Positions 42,892 to 52,206 are shown, counted from the stretch's first letter. The stretch: DNA of 64,000 bases from Gimesia maris (GCF_008298035.1 NZ_CP042910.1:6448001-6512000), one strand, 5' to 3'. The notes: generated from the letters alone by a model not told the origin. Program-made: numbers and translations.

Positions 42892-43896
42892 TCAGAACCA
42901 GAGACTTTTGTCGGCGAGAGTCAGGAAGGGCTGGCCGTTTATGAAGCAGCGAATATTTTCCAGGAGGGTTTCCAGATGACGTTCGGGAACACGGGTCGAG
43001 GCGGCGGCGATGTGGGGGGTGATGATCACGTTATCCATTTGCCAGAGCGGGTGATTCGCTGGCAGCGGTTCGATCTCGAAGACGTCGAGTGCGGCGCCGG
43101 CGATCTCTTTCTGCTCCAAAGCGGTGGTGAGATCCTGCAGATCAACGATGGCACCGCGGCCGATGTTGATCAGGTATGCGGAAGATTTCATCTGGCGAAA
43201 CTGTCTGGTGCGAAACAGTTTTTCGGTCTGTGGTGTATGCGGAGCAGCGATGACGACAAAATCACTGATGGCCAGGAGGTCGGGCAGGCGGTCGATGTCC
43301 CAGACGTCATCGACGATGCCGGGCACTTCGCGGGTGAGGGGATCGACGGCGTAAACAGTCATGCCGAACGCAGCGGCGCGGTGACAGACTTCCGCGCCGA
43401 TGGAGCCGGCGCCCACGACACCGAGGGTACAGTCGGAAAGATGCAGATGGCTGCGATCGACTTCGCTGACCTGTCCGGGTCCGGTGACAAAATCGGGTTT
43501 GCCGGCGACTCCGCCGATAGGTTGCCATTCTGCTTCATACTGCTGGCGGATGTAGCGATGCAGATTGCGGGCGAAGCAGAGAACGAAGCCGAGCACATGG
43601 TCGGCGATGACATCGTAGAACAGGCCGCGCATGTTGGTGAGCTGGCAGGGATGTTCGACCAGTTCGGGGAAGACATAATGTTCAAGGCTGGCGGTGGGGG
43701 ACTGGACCCACTGGAGGTTTTCCGCAGCAGCCAGGAGTTCGGGAGTGATCTTGCCGAAGAAGGCGTCGGCATCTTTGATTTCGCTCAATGCCTGCGAGAG
43801 GTCACGGGCATTACAGACGGTGAGCTGGTTCGAGACCTCTTGTATTCGTGCGAGCCGCGTGTCATCAATGGCGGGATAGATGAGTAATTTTTTCAT
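42892..43896 (-). CDS. D-2-hydroxyacid dehydrogenase family protein
   Basis: The product has 334 residues. NAD-binding GVVGAGSIGAEV (159-170) with an Asp after strand 2 (YAVDPLTRE). The catalytic trio of the family is present: Arg247 (INIGRGAIVDLQ), Glu276 (DVFEIEPLP) and His295 (IITPHIAA). Enzymes of this family reduce 2-keto acids to D-2-hydroxy acids, for example glyoxylate, hydroxypyruvate or phosphohydroxypyruvate; the substrate is not evident. Its start lies 15 bases downstream of the birA stop, so both are probably one operon. Confidence 0.92.
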   Translation of the reverse strand: MKKLLIYPAIDDTRLARIQEVSNQLTVCNARDLSQALSEIKDADAFFGKITPELLAAAENLQWVQSPTASLEHYVFPELVEHPCQLTNMRGLFYDVIADHVLGFVLCFARNLHRYIRQQYEAEWQPIGGVAGKPDFVTGPGQVSEVDRSHLHLSDCTLGVVGAGSIGAEVCHRAAAFGMTVYAVDPLTREVPGIVDDVWDIDRLPDLLAISDFVVIAAPHTPQTEKLFRTRQFRQMKSSAYLINIGRGAIVDLQDLTTALEQKEIAGAALDVFEIEPLPANHPLWQMDNVIITPHIAAASTRVPERHLETLLENIRCFINGQPFLTLADKSLWF

Positions 43897-43911
43897 AACA
43901 CATTATCTTAA

Positions 43912-44718
43912 TCAGAAGTGTTCGATGGTGCCACTGATGATGCGTTCGAGACCGGTTTCGGTCTGGAGAATGAGGTATCCCTGGTCGTCGATTTCGAGGC
44001 AGGTTCCCTGTTTGACTTCGAGTCCGGTATTGATGCGAATGGCACGACCGGTGAGCAGGCAAAAGCGTCGCCAGTCAGCCATGAAGGAACTGGTCTTGCC
44101 GGTAACATCATAAAGACGGTTTTCGATACCATTAATCAGATCGATGAGGGTGGAGGGCAGAGAAAATTTTTGACCGGTGGTTTCGTAGAGAGAAGTGCCC
44201 CGTGACTGGAGTTCTGCTTCGGCTGAGAGGAAGGAGTTATTGAGATTCACGCCGACACCAATGACGACAAGCCCGGGTTGACTGGCTGCGGTTTCAACGA
44301 GGATACCGGCAACTTTTTTCTGCTGCAGATAGACATCGTTGGGCCACTTGAGCTGCAGCGAGTAATCGGGCAGATGTTTTTCCAGGGTTTCACAGACTGC
44401 AAGGCCGGTGGCGAGTGCAATCAGGGATTGCTGTTCGAGTTGAATCTGCAATACACGGGTATCGACCACCAGGGAGAAAGTGAGCCCCCCTTCCGGGGAC
44501 CACCAGGAATTGCTGCCTCGCCCGCGGCCGGCCGTCTGATTTCCGGTGAGGACCAGGCTGGGGTGGCTGGTTTCGCGGAGGGTAGAAGATCCGACGGGGA
44601 TACAATGTGTGCTGAGGGCCCAGGAGTTGGTGGAGGCCAGGCTTTCGAAGTAGTCCAGATGCTCGATAAAGGTTTCGGTCTGGATTGCTTTCAAATCGTC
44701 GGCTGTGAACGGCAGCAT
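43912..44718 (-). CDS. birA: Biotin-[acetyl-CoA-carboxylase] ligase
   Basis: The product has 268 residues. Biotinyl-5'-AMP loop GRGRGSNSW (64-72) and the catalytic/ATP motif KWPNDVYL (124-131) with KVAGILVE are clear; SLASTNSWA near residue 26 is the usual N-terminal motif. There is no N-terminal helix-turn-helix, so this is a monofunctional ligase that attaches biotin to the carboxylase carrier protein rather than a bio repressor. A C-terminal SH3-like part follows (GTCLEIDDQGYLILQT). It is probably cotranscribed with the downstream dehydrogenase. Confidence 0.94.
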   Translation of the reverse strand: MLPFTADDLKAIQTETFIEHLDYFESLASTNSWALSTHCIPVGSSTLRETSHPSLVLTGNQTAGRGRGSNSWWSPEGGLTFSLVVDTRVLQIQLEQQSLIALATGLAVCETLEKHLPDYSLQLKWPNDVYLQQKKVAGILVETAASQPGLVVIGVGVNLNNSFLSAEAELQSRGTSLYETTGQKFSLPSTLIDLINGIENRLYDVTGKTSSFMADWRRFCLLTGRAIRINTGLEVKQGTCLEIDDQGYLILQTETGLERIISGTIEHF

Positions 44719-44752
44719 TCCAGGCTCATTGCAATCAGGTAAGAAAGGAGGG

Positions 44753-45124
44753 TTATGAATTCGTATTAATGGCAGTCACGGCAGCTTCCCGGGTCTCATA
44801 CAGAGGCCAGAGGCTGCCGACTTTGATACATTTTAAGATATTCTGCATATTTTCACAGGCATTACAGAAGACGGCCTGGCCGCCGGTCTGTCTGGCGCGC
44901 TGCAGAAGCCGGATGATGGAGCCGATGATGATGGAATCGAGATAATCGACCTTGGAGAGATCAATAATGACATTCTTGATTTCCGGCGCATCAAAGAGCC
45001 TGAGTACTTTGTTGGATTCAGTCTGGACATTACTGTACAAAAACTGCAGAGTGGACCCCTGTGGAATGACAACCAGATTTGGTGCAGACAGTTCGACCTC
45101 GAAAATTTCCAGATTATCTACCAT
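44753..45124 (-). CDS. STAS-domain protein, anti-sigma-factor-antagonist type
   Basis: The product has 123 residues. STAS core: VIIDLSKVDYLDSIIIGSII, with Ser at the usual phosphorylation position after LD, then RLLQRARQTGGQAVFCNACE and a final helix. Such proteins switch partner anti-sigma kinases or act in stressosomes or lipid-asymmetry transport. No kinase, phosphatase or sigma gene is adjacent. The ATG at 45124 with GGGAT upstream is chosen; a TTG two codons earlier is the alternative. It is 34 bases upstream of birA on the same strand. Confidence 0.88.
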   Translation of the reverse strand: MVDNLEIFEVELSAPNLVVIPQGSTLQFLYSNVQTESNKVLRLFDAPEIKNVIIDLSKVDYLDSIIIGSIIRLLQRARQTGGQAVFCNACENMQNILKCIKVGSLWPLYETREAAVTAINTNS

Positions 45125-45649
45125 TATCAATCCCGTTTGCGTACTAATCAGTATGAGCTGAAAACGTCAAAAAAAAAGAACAGGGTATGCTGAGCGTTAC
45201 CTGATCTTAAAGCAGAGCATAACCAACCTGAATTGAAATTTCAGGCTCTGACACAAAAAAACATACCGTTTCCAGAAAAGTGTACATAAAGCGCAGGTGA
45301 CGGATGTGAAGGGTAGTTTTCAACGACAGGAGTTTACTGCGGTTGGAGATTGGACTGATGTTATCAGTTGCCTAACAGGAAATCGCTTAACTAGAATAGA
45401 AGCAGACTGTTAATTTTAGACGAACCATTCCGGCGGTGCCGCTGCGAAATTGTATAATCGGACTGACTGTCACAACCTCCCTGGGGAATACGACCGCATC
45501 AGCCGAACATTTCATAAAGTAGCGGAATTTTGCCCGGTTCTGACCGATAAAATAATCCTATGACACCGATTAAGTAAAATCGTGGTCCCATTTCCAGGCT
45601 GGCCCCAGACTGGAAGAGACTCATAGAAAAAGCCTGTTGAAATAGCGAT
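45125..45649. other. Intergenic region, divergent promoter space
   Basis: These 525 bases lie between the STAS and DUF2062 genes. A TATAAT box lies near 45454-45459 on the plus strand, without a clear -35. No RNA gene or repeat module is seen. Confidence 0.5.
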
Positions 45650-46240
45650 ATGTCACCACCGAAACCAGCCTGGAAATACAGTCCGCGAATGCTGCTGCGT
45701 TCAATTTTAATGCTGGATGACAGTGCCCATTCGATTGCGTTGGGGACGGCCATCGGGATGTTTATCGCGTTGACACCTACAGTTGGTATTCAAATGCTGA
45801 TGGTGCTCTGCGTGGCTTTTCTGACCCGCCCCTTCTTTAAATTCAATCAGGTCGCATCCCTGATCACCGTCTACGTTTCGAATCCACTGACGATCGTGCC
45901 GATTTACTGGTTCGATTATAAAATTGGAACCTACTATGTAGGCGGTTCGATGACCCAGAAAGATTTCGCGCGGATTCTGGAATTTGAGGGATTCAGCGGC
46001 TGGTGGGAAACGGTGAAGCAGTTGCTGCTGGAAGTCGGCTCTCCCCTGATCATCGGATCGCTGATTGTGGCCACTTTTTTCTCGCTGATGACCTACCCGA
46101 TCATGCTCCGCCTGTTGATGCATTTCAAAAAGCAGAAACCAGCCGACAGCCCGGACGATCCGGAAACACAGACTGTGCTTCCCTCTCAAGCAACCGACCC
46201 GGGGCAGAACTTAAAATCTGTGCATCTACATTCCAGTTAG
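45650..46240 (+). CDS. DUF2062 membrane protein
   Basis: The product has 196 residues. It is typical of DUF2062: HSIALGTAIGMFIALTPTVG, IQMLMVLCVAFLTRPFFKFN and VYVSNPLTIVPIYWFDYKIG near the N-terminus, then a charged loop (residues about 105-130) and the final helix pair SPLIIGSLIVATFFSLMTYP. The function is unknown; in several genomes the family accompanies glycosyltransferases. The polar tail (KKQKPADSPDDPETQ) is variable. The start ATG at 45650 has a weak ribosome site; a methionine 14 codons later is possible. Confidence 0.87.
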   Translation: MSPPKPAWKYSPRMLLRSILMLDDSAHSIALGTAIGMFIALTPTVGIQMLMVLCVAFLTRPFFKFNQVASLITVYVSNPLTIVPIYWFDYKIGTYYVGGSMTQKDFARILEFEGFSGWWETVKQLLLEVGSPLIIGSLIVATFFSLMTYPIMLRLLMHFKKQKPADSPDDPETQTVLPSQATDPGQNLKSVHLHSS

Positions 46241-46318
46241 GTGTTGATCTCTACCTGCACTCTCGCATAATAATCAGTTCGTAAAAAATCCGACTGTATC
46301 GAGAAAAAAGGTATTCGA

Positions 46319-47281
46319 ATGTCGTCTCCCAGCTATGACTGTTTATGTGCGGGCATCATTGTTGCAGATCATGTGTGTCAAGCCATCGATCATCTGCCCC
46401 GACCGGGAGAACTGGTACTGACTGACCAGATGGAACTGACGATTGGCGGCTGTGCCTCTAACGTGGCTTCTGATCTCGCCCGACTCGACAGGCAGGTAGC
46501 GATTGCGGGCATTGTCGGACAGGATGTCTTCGGCTGTTATGTGGAAGAGCGCCTGATTCAATCAGGAGTGCACTGCGATTACCTGATGAAGTCGGAGGAA
46601 CTGCCGACCAGCGGTTCCTTTGTCATCAATGTGCAGGGAGAAGATCGCCGCTTCATTCATTCTGTTGCAGCGAATGCCCTGTTTACAGGCGAAACGGTCA
46701 CACGCGAGCAGATTGAGTCGAGCCGCATCCTGTACCTGGGGGGCTATTGTCTGTCCGAAGAACTGTCACCAGAAAATGTGGCGGAGATGTTTCGGATGGC
46801 GAAAGAGGCGGGAGTAACGACGGTTCTGGATGTGGTAACTCCTAAACCGGCAGACTACTGGAAAATGCTGGAGTCGGTATTGCCTTTGAGCGATTATTTT
46901 CTCCCTAACAATGACGAGGGTGAGCTGATCACGGGTGAAGCAGATCCCCTCGCACAGGCCCGCGCGTTCCGCAAAGCGGGTGCAAAAAACGTCATTATTA
47001 CCTGCGGCGGAGAGGGGAGTATCCTGATGAACGCCGAACAGACCTTTCAATCTGAAATTTACCCGGTCAACCTGGTCGACGGAACGGGGAGCGGTGATGC
47101 GTTTGTCGCGGGATTCATTCATGGCTTACTCGAAGGAGCGAGCCCGGAGGAATGTCTGAAATTTGGATCAGCCCTGGGACACAGTTGTGTACGGGCGACC
47201 GGCGCGACAGCGGGTATTTTCACGCGTGGAGAGTTACATGATTTTGTCGGGGCGCACGACCTGCAAGTCAGAACGATCTGA
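46319..47281 (+). CDS. PfkB-family carbohydrate kinase
   Basis: The product has 320 residues of ribokinase fold. The N-terminal signature TIGGCASNVASDLARLD matches the sugar-binding GG motif (about 42-58), and the C-terminal signature DGTGSGDAFVAGF holds the catalytic base Asp260 and anion hole. A lid strand (PTSGSFVINVQGEDRRFIHS) is present. Substrates range over ribose, fructose, 2-keto-3-deoxygluconate and nucleosides; none is singled out here. A hairpin overlaps the stop codon, shared with the convergent SGNH gene. Confidence 0.93.
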   Translation: MSSPSYDCLCAGIIVADHVCQAIDHLPRPGELVLTDQMELTIGGCASNVASDLARLDRQVAIAGIVGQDVFGCYVEERLIQSGVHCDYLMKSEELPTSGSFVINVQGEDRRFIHSVAANALFTGETVTREQIESSRILYLGGYCLSEELSPENVAEMFRMAKEAGVTTVLDVVTPKPADYWKMLESVLPLSDYFLPNNDEGELITGEADPLAQARAFRKAGAKNVIITCGGEGSILMNAEQTFQSEIYPVNLVDGTGSGDAFVAGFIHGLLEGASPEECLKFGSALGHSCVRATGATAGIFTRGELHDFVGAHDLQVRTI

Positions 47282-47288
47282 CCTGCAG
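47260..47288. terminator. Shared hairpin between convergent pfkB-type and SGNH genes
   Basis: CCTGCAaGTCAG and CTGACcTGCAGG pair with one mismatched base on each side around AACGA. It lies between the convergent stops but lacks a T-run, so the terminator role is tentative. Confidence 0.4.
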
Positions 47289-47308
47289 GCAGAAATGCGA
47301 CTGGTCCA

Positions 47309-47992
47309 TTATTTCTTAACCATATAAGGCTGTACGGCTTTTTTCCAGATCAAGTAGCCGGGGTGTTCCATATGCAGACCATCGGATTTGAACAGTTCCG
47401 GTCGCGGTTTTCCCTCTTCACCCAACATGGGTTCCCAGACGTCGGCGAATTCAAGCAAATCATTTTTGGCGCACTGCGCGGCGATGAGTTTATTGGCTTG
47501 CTGGATGGTATCCGCCAGTTTCCAGCGACTGAGACTGGGCTTAATGGCGATGAAGACAATGCGGGTTTCGGGCAGACTTTTATGAACCTTTGCGACAAAT
47601 TTTTTGAAATCTTTAACGACTTCTTCCGCGGTTTTCTTGCGTGCGAGATCGTTATCGCCGGCGTACAGGAAGATCACTTCTGGTTCATGTTTGATGATAA
47701 TTCGATCAGCGAAGTGGGTGGAATCGACAATTTCTGAACCACCAAAACCGCGGTTGAGTACGTGTTGCTCGGGGAAGTATTTATCCAGATCCCACATACG
47801 GATACTGGAACTGCCGACAAACAGGTTTCCTCCTTTTTTGATTCCCTGATCCTGATCCTGCTTTTCAAACTGAGAGATCGATTTTTCCCAGCGTTCAAAA
47901 TTGTGTTCCGTTTTTTCAGCAGCATGGGTGCTGACCGTCAGCAGTGTCAACAGTGCCAAAGCCATGGTTCGCGAGAAGAGATTCAGATTCAT
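47309..47992 (-). CDS. Exported SGNH/GDSL-type hydrolase
   Basis: The product has 227 residues. A signal peptide (LALLTLLTVSTHAA) is followed by the four SGNH blocks: GNLFVGSSSIRMW (Ser61), LNRGFGGSEI (Gly), LYAGDNDLARK (Asn114) and the end block KSDGLHMEHPGYLIW (Asp204, His207). Enzymes of this group are esterases acting on acylated sugars, lipids or peptidoglycan in the periplasm. The exact substrate is unknown. The length is short and single-domain. Confidence 0.92.
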   Translation of the reverse strand: MNLNLFSRTMALALLTLLTVSTHAAEKTEHNFERWEKSISQFEKQDQDQGIKKGGNLFVGSSSIRMWDLDKYFPEQHVLNRGFGGSEIVDSTHFADRIIIKHEPEVIFLYAGDNDLARKKTAEEVVKDFKKFVAKVHKSLPETRIVFIAIKPSLSRWKLADTIQQANKLIAAQCAKNDLLEFADVWEPMLGEEGKPRPELFKSDGLHMEHPGYLIWKKAVQPYMVKK

Positions 47993-48032
47993 ATCGATTC
48001 CTTATACTTAATACTTAATTAGTCTGATTGAA

Positions 48033-48923
48033 TTATGTTGTGCCTCGGGAAGTCACAGCCTGCCAGGCAGCGATGGCATCCCGGTTGGCGGCGATATCGT
48101 GCAGCCTTAAGATTTCGACCCCCTGATTTGCGAGAGCCACAGAAACGCCGATGGTACCGGCCAGCCGTTCTTCGAGCGAGCGACCGAGCAGTTTTGATAA
48201 AAAACGCTTGCGGGAATGCCCGATCAACACGGGAAACCCGAGTTCTTGAAAAGACGAAATCTGAGAGAGAATCTGCAGATTATGATCTGCGGTCTTGCCG
48301 AAGCCGACGCCAGGGTCGAGGACAATCCGCTCCGGTTCCACACCTGCTTCCAGGAGTGCCTGTACCCGCATTTGAAACCAGCTTTTCAGATCAGCAACGA
48401 CATTATCGTATACCGGATTTTCCTGCATCGTTTGCGGCGTTCCCTGGATGTGCATACAAATCACGCCGGCCTTTGATTCAGCAGCCAGCGGAATCATCGC
48501 GGAATCAAAAGTCAGACCGGAAATATCATTGATAATGACAGCACCTGCCTGCAGCGCCTGTCGTGCGACTTCTGCTTTGGTGGTATCAATCGAAATGGGA
48601 GTTTTCGTCTGAGCAGAGAGTGCTTCAATCACGGGGACAACCCGACGAAGCTCTTCCTCCAGGGGAACAGGATCAGCGCCAGGCCTGGTGGATTCTCCCC
48701 CAATATCCAGAATGTCTGCACCATCTTGAACCAGTTGTAACCCCTTTCTGACAGCGGACTCTACTTCAGTGGCTTCGCCTCCATCAGAAAAACTGTCTGG
48801 AGTGACATTCAAAATTCCCATTAGAAGTGGTAACTGGCTAAAGACCAGTGTTTCAGAAGCACACTTCCAGATTCGCTGCGATTTGGATTGACGGGGTGGG
48901 GAATCTGGAGAAGGTATATTCAC
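48033..48923 (-). CDS. folP: Dihydropteroate synthase
   Basis: The product has 296 residues, close to the usual size. The two pterin/pABA-binding signatures are clear: LLMGILNVTPDSFSDGG (33-49) and DILDIGGESTRPGA (70-83). VIINDISGLTFD and VLIGHSRKRFLSKLLG complete the TIM barrel. The enzyme joins pABA with hydroxymethyl-dihydropterin diphosphate in folate synthesis and is the sulfonamide target. The N-terminal 25 residues (Pro/Ser-rich) are an extension of unknown worth. No other folate gene is adjacent. Confidence 0.96.
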   Translation of the reverse strand: MNIPSPDSPPRQSKSQRIWKCASETLVFSQLPLLMGILNVTPDSFSDGGEATEVESAVRKGLQLVQDGADILDIGGESTRPGADPVPLEEELRRVVPVIEALSAQTKTPISIDTTKAEVARQALQAGAVIINDISGLTFDSAMIPLAAESKAGVICMHIQGTPQTMQENPVYDNVVADLKSWFQMRVQALLEAGVEPERIVLDPGVGFGKTADHNLQILSQISSFQELGFPVLIGHSRKRFLSKLLGRSLEERLAGTIGVSVALANQGVEILRLHDIAANRDAIAAWQAVTSRGTT

Positions 48924-49526
48924 AATGCGAACTACTCAATAACGTGTTGTGGTTTAATTCATCCGGCTGAAGATTTCACTCAGGATGAACGGTGCACAGA
49001 AATCTCAGTCAGTGAAACAGTCGCGTTTTGCTGAAAGAATTTCCCAGCGAGAAACAGGGCCGGATCATGTATTGGTTTTACTAATCGGGAATGCGGGTTG
49101 CAAGGAATTTAGCAGTAAGAAGCCGCTGGAAGACATGTACAGCGTGCTATTCGAAGAACAATGATCAAACTTTATCACAGGACAAATTTATAACCTATGC
49201 TTCAAACAGAGTCTTCAGGTCTGGGCGATTGATGTGTAGTCATAACTGCTTGAAAATCAAGTAAAAACAGGCATTGTTTGAGACTTCAGGAAACAAAGGA
49301 TTTTTAGAGAAACTTTATTTTTAGTGTTGTCTTTACTTTGACATCGCATTTCGTTCTGGTATTGTAATCAGCGTATTTGCCGTAACCGGCAAATCTTACC
49401 AAACCAGAAAAACAGACCTGTTTTCCCCAAGTGCGTAGGCTTGGGGACATCGCGGGGGGGTGAAGTAGTGACTCATCTTTCAGCGAAGTGGAACCACTTT
49501 TATTTATTGAATCTGAGGAGTACACC
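48924..49526. other. Intergenic region, promoters and leader of the Cys-rich gene
   Basis: About 600 bases without a gene. The left part is the promoter side of folP. The right part is AT-rich until about 49340, then carries a CCCCAAG/CTTGGGG hairpin. Nothing else was recognised. The antisense frame at 49304-49756 is a mirror of the repeats in the next gene. Confidence 0.5.
49425..49446 (+). promoter_or_regulatory. Leader hairpin before the Cys-rich repeat gene
   Basis: CCCCAAG and CTTGGGG form a perfect 7-bp stem with an 8-base loop, 80 bases before the start. A G-run of seven follows at about 49453. It may stabilise or regulate the message. Confidence 0.45.
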
Positions 49527-49952
49527 ATGATTCGAAAAACTGTCACACTTTCTTTGGTCGCTGTTCTGACAATGATCGCTGCTTCTTTCAGCGTTTCTGA
49601 CGCTGAAGCATTCGGTTTCCGTAACCGTTGCTGCAAGCCAGAACGCGTAAAATGCTGCAAACCAGAACGAGTACGTTGCTGCAAGCCCAAAAAAGTACGT
49701 TGCTGCAAGCCAGAACGAGTACGTTGCTGCAAGCCAGAACGCGTACGTTGCTGCAAGCCAGCTCCAGTAAAGTGCTGTGCACCAGCTCCTGCTTGTGCTC
49801 CAGCCCCAACTTGCTGTGCACCAGCTCCTGCCTGTGCACCAGCTCCTTGCTCAAGCTGTGCTCCTGCAACACCAGCTTCACCTGCTCCTAAAGTAGAAGA
49901 AGCACCAGCTCCTCCAAAGAAAGCTCCTGCACCAGCTCCTAAGAAAGCCTAA
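49527..49952 (+). CDS. Exported Cys-rich repeat protein (CCKPERVR repeats)
   Basis: The product has 141 residues. A signal peptide (MIRKTVTLSLVAVLTMIAAS) is followed by six repeats of the octet CCKPERVR or near variants (residues 35-82), a CCAPAPACAPAP section and a Pro/Ala/Lys tail (PPKKAPAPAPKKA). The paired cysteines suggest dense disulfide crosslinks or metal binding; the tail resembles cell-wall-spanning or periplasmic linkers. Function is unknown. GAGGAG lies 7 bases before the ATG. The gene has its own terminator and leader hairpin, so it should be expressed alone and perhaps strongly. Confidence 0.85.
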   Translation: MIRKTVTLSLVAVLTMIAASFSVSDAEAFGFRNRCCKPERVKCCKPERVRCCKPKKVRCCKPERVRCCKPERVRCCKPAPVKCCAPAPACAPAPTCCAPAPACAPAPCSSCAPATPASPAPKVEEAPAPPKKAPAPAPKKA

Positions 49953-49989
49953 TGCAGAATGAGCTCCTTTCGGAGCATCGATGAATTCA

Positions 49990-50029
49990 AACGGTCCCAT
50001 TGCTTTAAGCAATCGGGGCCGTTTTTTAT
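49990..50029 (+). terminator. Intrinsic terminator of the Cys-rich gene
   Basis: AACGGTCCC-type arm and CGGGGCCGTT-type arm with an inner TTGCTT/AAGCAA stem, followed by TTTTTTATTT. It lies 38 bases after the stop. Confidence 0.88.
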
Positions 50030-50121
50030 TTCCCGTCTGAAATGCAGGGAGCGATTTGGCCAGATACACTCGAATGGGAGCCGCGTAGGGAGAGCAGGAT
50101 ATGCATTCGCGTTCCAAGAAT

Positions 50122-50484
50122 TCAGGCAGATTTTGCGTAGTCCTGTTCGAGCGGCTCTACTTGTTCAGCATTTTGTGCTGAGAGAAGTTTGCGGAGTTTT
50201 TTCTCCAGCCTGGGAAGCATTTTATTCCCTGCATTGGTGACTTTATAGAAGACTCCCGAATCACGTCCCGCAATCTGGAACTTGAGCAGATCAAAGGCGA
50301 TTAATTTGCCATGAATACGAGGCAGATGTTCGACGACAACACCATCCACTTCATTCTGGCGGATGACCCAGCCATCTGACTCCGGATCCTGCTCTTTAAC
50401 TTGAACCTGCATTTGGCTGTAGTGCCTCAAAACAAGACACCACTCGGGGTTTTCCAGCATCTGTTCCTGTTCAAAATCTATCAT
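50122..50484 (-). CDS. Small protein of unknown function
   Basis: The product has 120 residues, is soluble and shows an alpha/beta pattern: WCLVLRHYSQMQVQVKEQDP, VIRQNEVDGVVVEHLPRIHG, LIAFDLLKFQIAG, then a Lys/Leu-rich helix (NKMLPRLEKKLRKLLSAQN). The codon use and even substitution pattern look like a genuine gene, but the ribosome site before the ATG at 50484 is weak and no family is recognised. It is separate from the HD-domain gene by 230 bases. Confidence 0.6.
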   Translation of the reverse strand: MIDFEQEQMLENPEWCLVLRHYSQMQVQVKEQDPESDGWVIRQNEVDGVVVEHLPRIHGKLIAFDLLKFQIAGRDSGVFYKVTNAGNKMLPRLEKKLRKLLSAQNAEQVEPLEQDYAKSA

Positions 50485-50713
50485 GTTGTAGTTATCGACA
50501 CGGCACCTAATCCAGTGTTATGGAATTCGCTTTGCCGACACGACCGACATAACAGGACCACTGTCTTACCCCTCCAGGCAAAAAATCGACGAAAACAACT
50601 CAAGATTTTCCGAAACAAACTGACTGAGATTCCAATCGGCAGACGGGAGTGATTTACAAGAGTTCACACGACCGCATCAGTAATCCGTGATGAGTTCATC
50701 CGGATGGGCTGGA

Positions 50714-52120
50714 CTACATATTGGTCTTGGAATCAGAGACCTCACCCAACGCAGCATTGAGTGCATTGGTCATCTCAAAATCATGCAGATGGTCGCGGGT
50801 ATAAATCCGGAAGATCAGAAAACTGACCGGAAGTGCGCGGAACAACTCATCATCGTGCAGTTCCTGTGTCTTTTCAGTCCCCTGATCCAGCAGGAAGTTC
50901 TGGCCTCCCGCGGGCAGACGGCCACTGGGGCGATGATAGTGCCTGGCAACGTCGATGCGCAGGGGGATCTGTTTTAGTTTCGCGGGCAGTTTCGCTCGAA
51001 CCCGTTTTTCCACGAGTTCCGGCTCTGAAAAAATCGATGTGTGTACGGCGGTGCCGGAATGAAAATTGAGTGAGCGTTCGCAGGCCATTTTCCACTCAAC
51101 ATTCCGTGAAAGAATTCCCTGCCAGCGTTCTCCCAGATCCTGAACCGCCGGGTCCGAACTCTTTTTAAAACGCCCCACATCAACCAGAAAAGAGGATTCC
51201 GTGAATCCCAGATACTCGTCCAGGTGCTCCAGAGGGTTCCCATGAAACAGGTGCTGCATGGTTTCTGCAAAGATTTCTTCCAGGGCCAGATCGAGCGCGC
51301 GAACCGTACGGTGATAATAAATCGTACGAAACAGATTGGCCCGGGTTTCAATAAAATTGACGAGCGCCTGTAATCCACGTCCGTGAATTGTTAAACCTTC
51401 TGCCGTAAAGAAGCTGTAGTGGATTAACCGGGATACATCGACGGCTCGAATATTGTAACCTGACATATAAGCATCACGCAGGACAAAATCCATATTATCC
51501 ACGGTATAAATCCCACTGAACATGGCGCGAAGTTTACAGAGCCAGTCCGGGTTTCCTGCTTCGCTCTGCTGATCTCCCGAGGGACGGCAAATCAGCCAGC
51601 CAACCTGTTTCGGATCCAGTTCTTCCAGAGGTTTCAACCGACCATTGGGATTCCTGCGGATCCCGCGGATCAGATCCCCCAGTTCATGCTCGATAATATG
51701 AGCCCCGATATCTTCATGGGTTAAACCGTACTGATCCAGATAATGATCATCAAAGAAATGACCAAAAGGTCCATGGCCGACATCATGCAGCAGCGCAGCG
51801 AGACGCACCAGGCTTTCCACATAAGGCAGTGAAGGGACATTGCGACAGGCACTATTGAGTGAATCATACCAGGCATGGATGGCGACTGATGCCAGATGCA
51901 TCGCCCCCAGCACATGCTGAAACCGCATATGTTCTGCCGAGGGAAACACCCACCATGCTGTCTGCAACTGATGGATGTGCCTTAACCGCTGAACCCAGGG
52001 ATGATCGATGATCTCCTGTTCTGAGTTTTCCTCATCAGGCATTCCCGTCCTTGATGTAAACGGAATATAGCCATGGATCGGATCGTGAGCCAAACTTTCG
52101 GAAATAAAATCGCGTACCAT
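50714..52120 (-). CDS. HD-superfamily phosphohydrolase (COG1078, dNTPase-like)
   Basis: The product has 468 residues. The HD metal site is complete: His69 (HMRFQHVLGAMHLA), His112-Asp113 (LLHDVGHGPFGHFF) and a late Asp in NMDFVLRDAYMSG. The opening HDPIHGYIPF and WVQRLRHIHQLQTAWWVFP are characteristic of the COG1078/YwfO group, related to dGTPase and SAMHD1. Family members hydrolyse dNTPs or other nucleotides; the exact substrate here is unknown. The C-terminal part, after residue 330, is helical and less conserved. Confidence 0.92.
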   Translation of the reverse strand: MVRDFISESLAHDPIHGYIPFTSRTGMPDEENSEQEIIDHPWVQRLRHIHQLQTAWWVFPSAEHMRFQHVLGAMHLASVAIHAWYDSLNSACRNVPSLPYVESLVRLAALLHDVGHGPFGHFFDDHYLDQYGLTHEDIGAHIIEHELGDLIRGIRRNPNGRLKPLEELDPKQVGWLICRPSGDQQSEAGNPDWLCKLRAMFSGIYTVDNMDFVLRDAYMSGYNIRAVDVSRLIHYSFFTAEGLTIHGRGLQALVNFIETRANLFRTIYYHRTVRALDLALEEIFAETMQHLFHGNPLEHLDEYLGFTESSFLVDVGRFKKSSDPAVQDLGERWQGILSRNVEWKMACERSLNFHSGTAVHTSIFSEPELVEKRVRAKLPAKLKQIPLRIDVARHYHRPSGRLPAGGQNFLLDQGTEKTQELHDDELFRALPVSFLIFRIYTRDHLHDFEMTNALNAALGEVSDSKTNM

Positions 52121-52206
52121 TATCTCACTGTTTCAATTGGATTAAATAGCGAATAGAATCTGAACAGGTTTTCATAAATCCTTTTTTTGTTGCAGCTTAT
52201 ATTCTT

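Noticed and set aside
45499..45753. Minus-strand open frame overlapping the DUF2062 start
   Set aside because: It overlaps the conserved beginning of DUF2062 and shows no motif of its own.
49304..49756. Minus-strand open frame with LQQRTRSG repeats
   Set aside because: It is antisense to the Cys-rich repeat gene, whose signal peptide, ribosome site and terminator are all on the plus strand.
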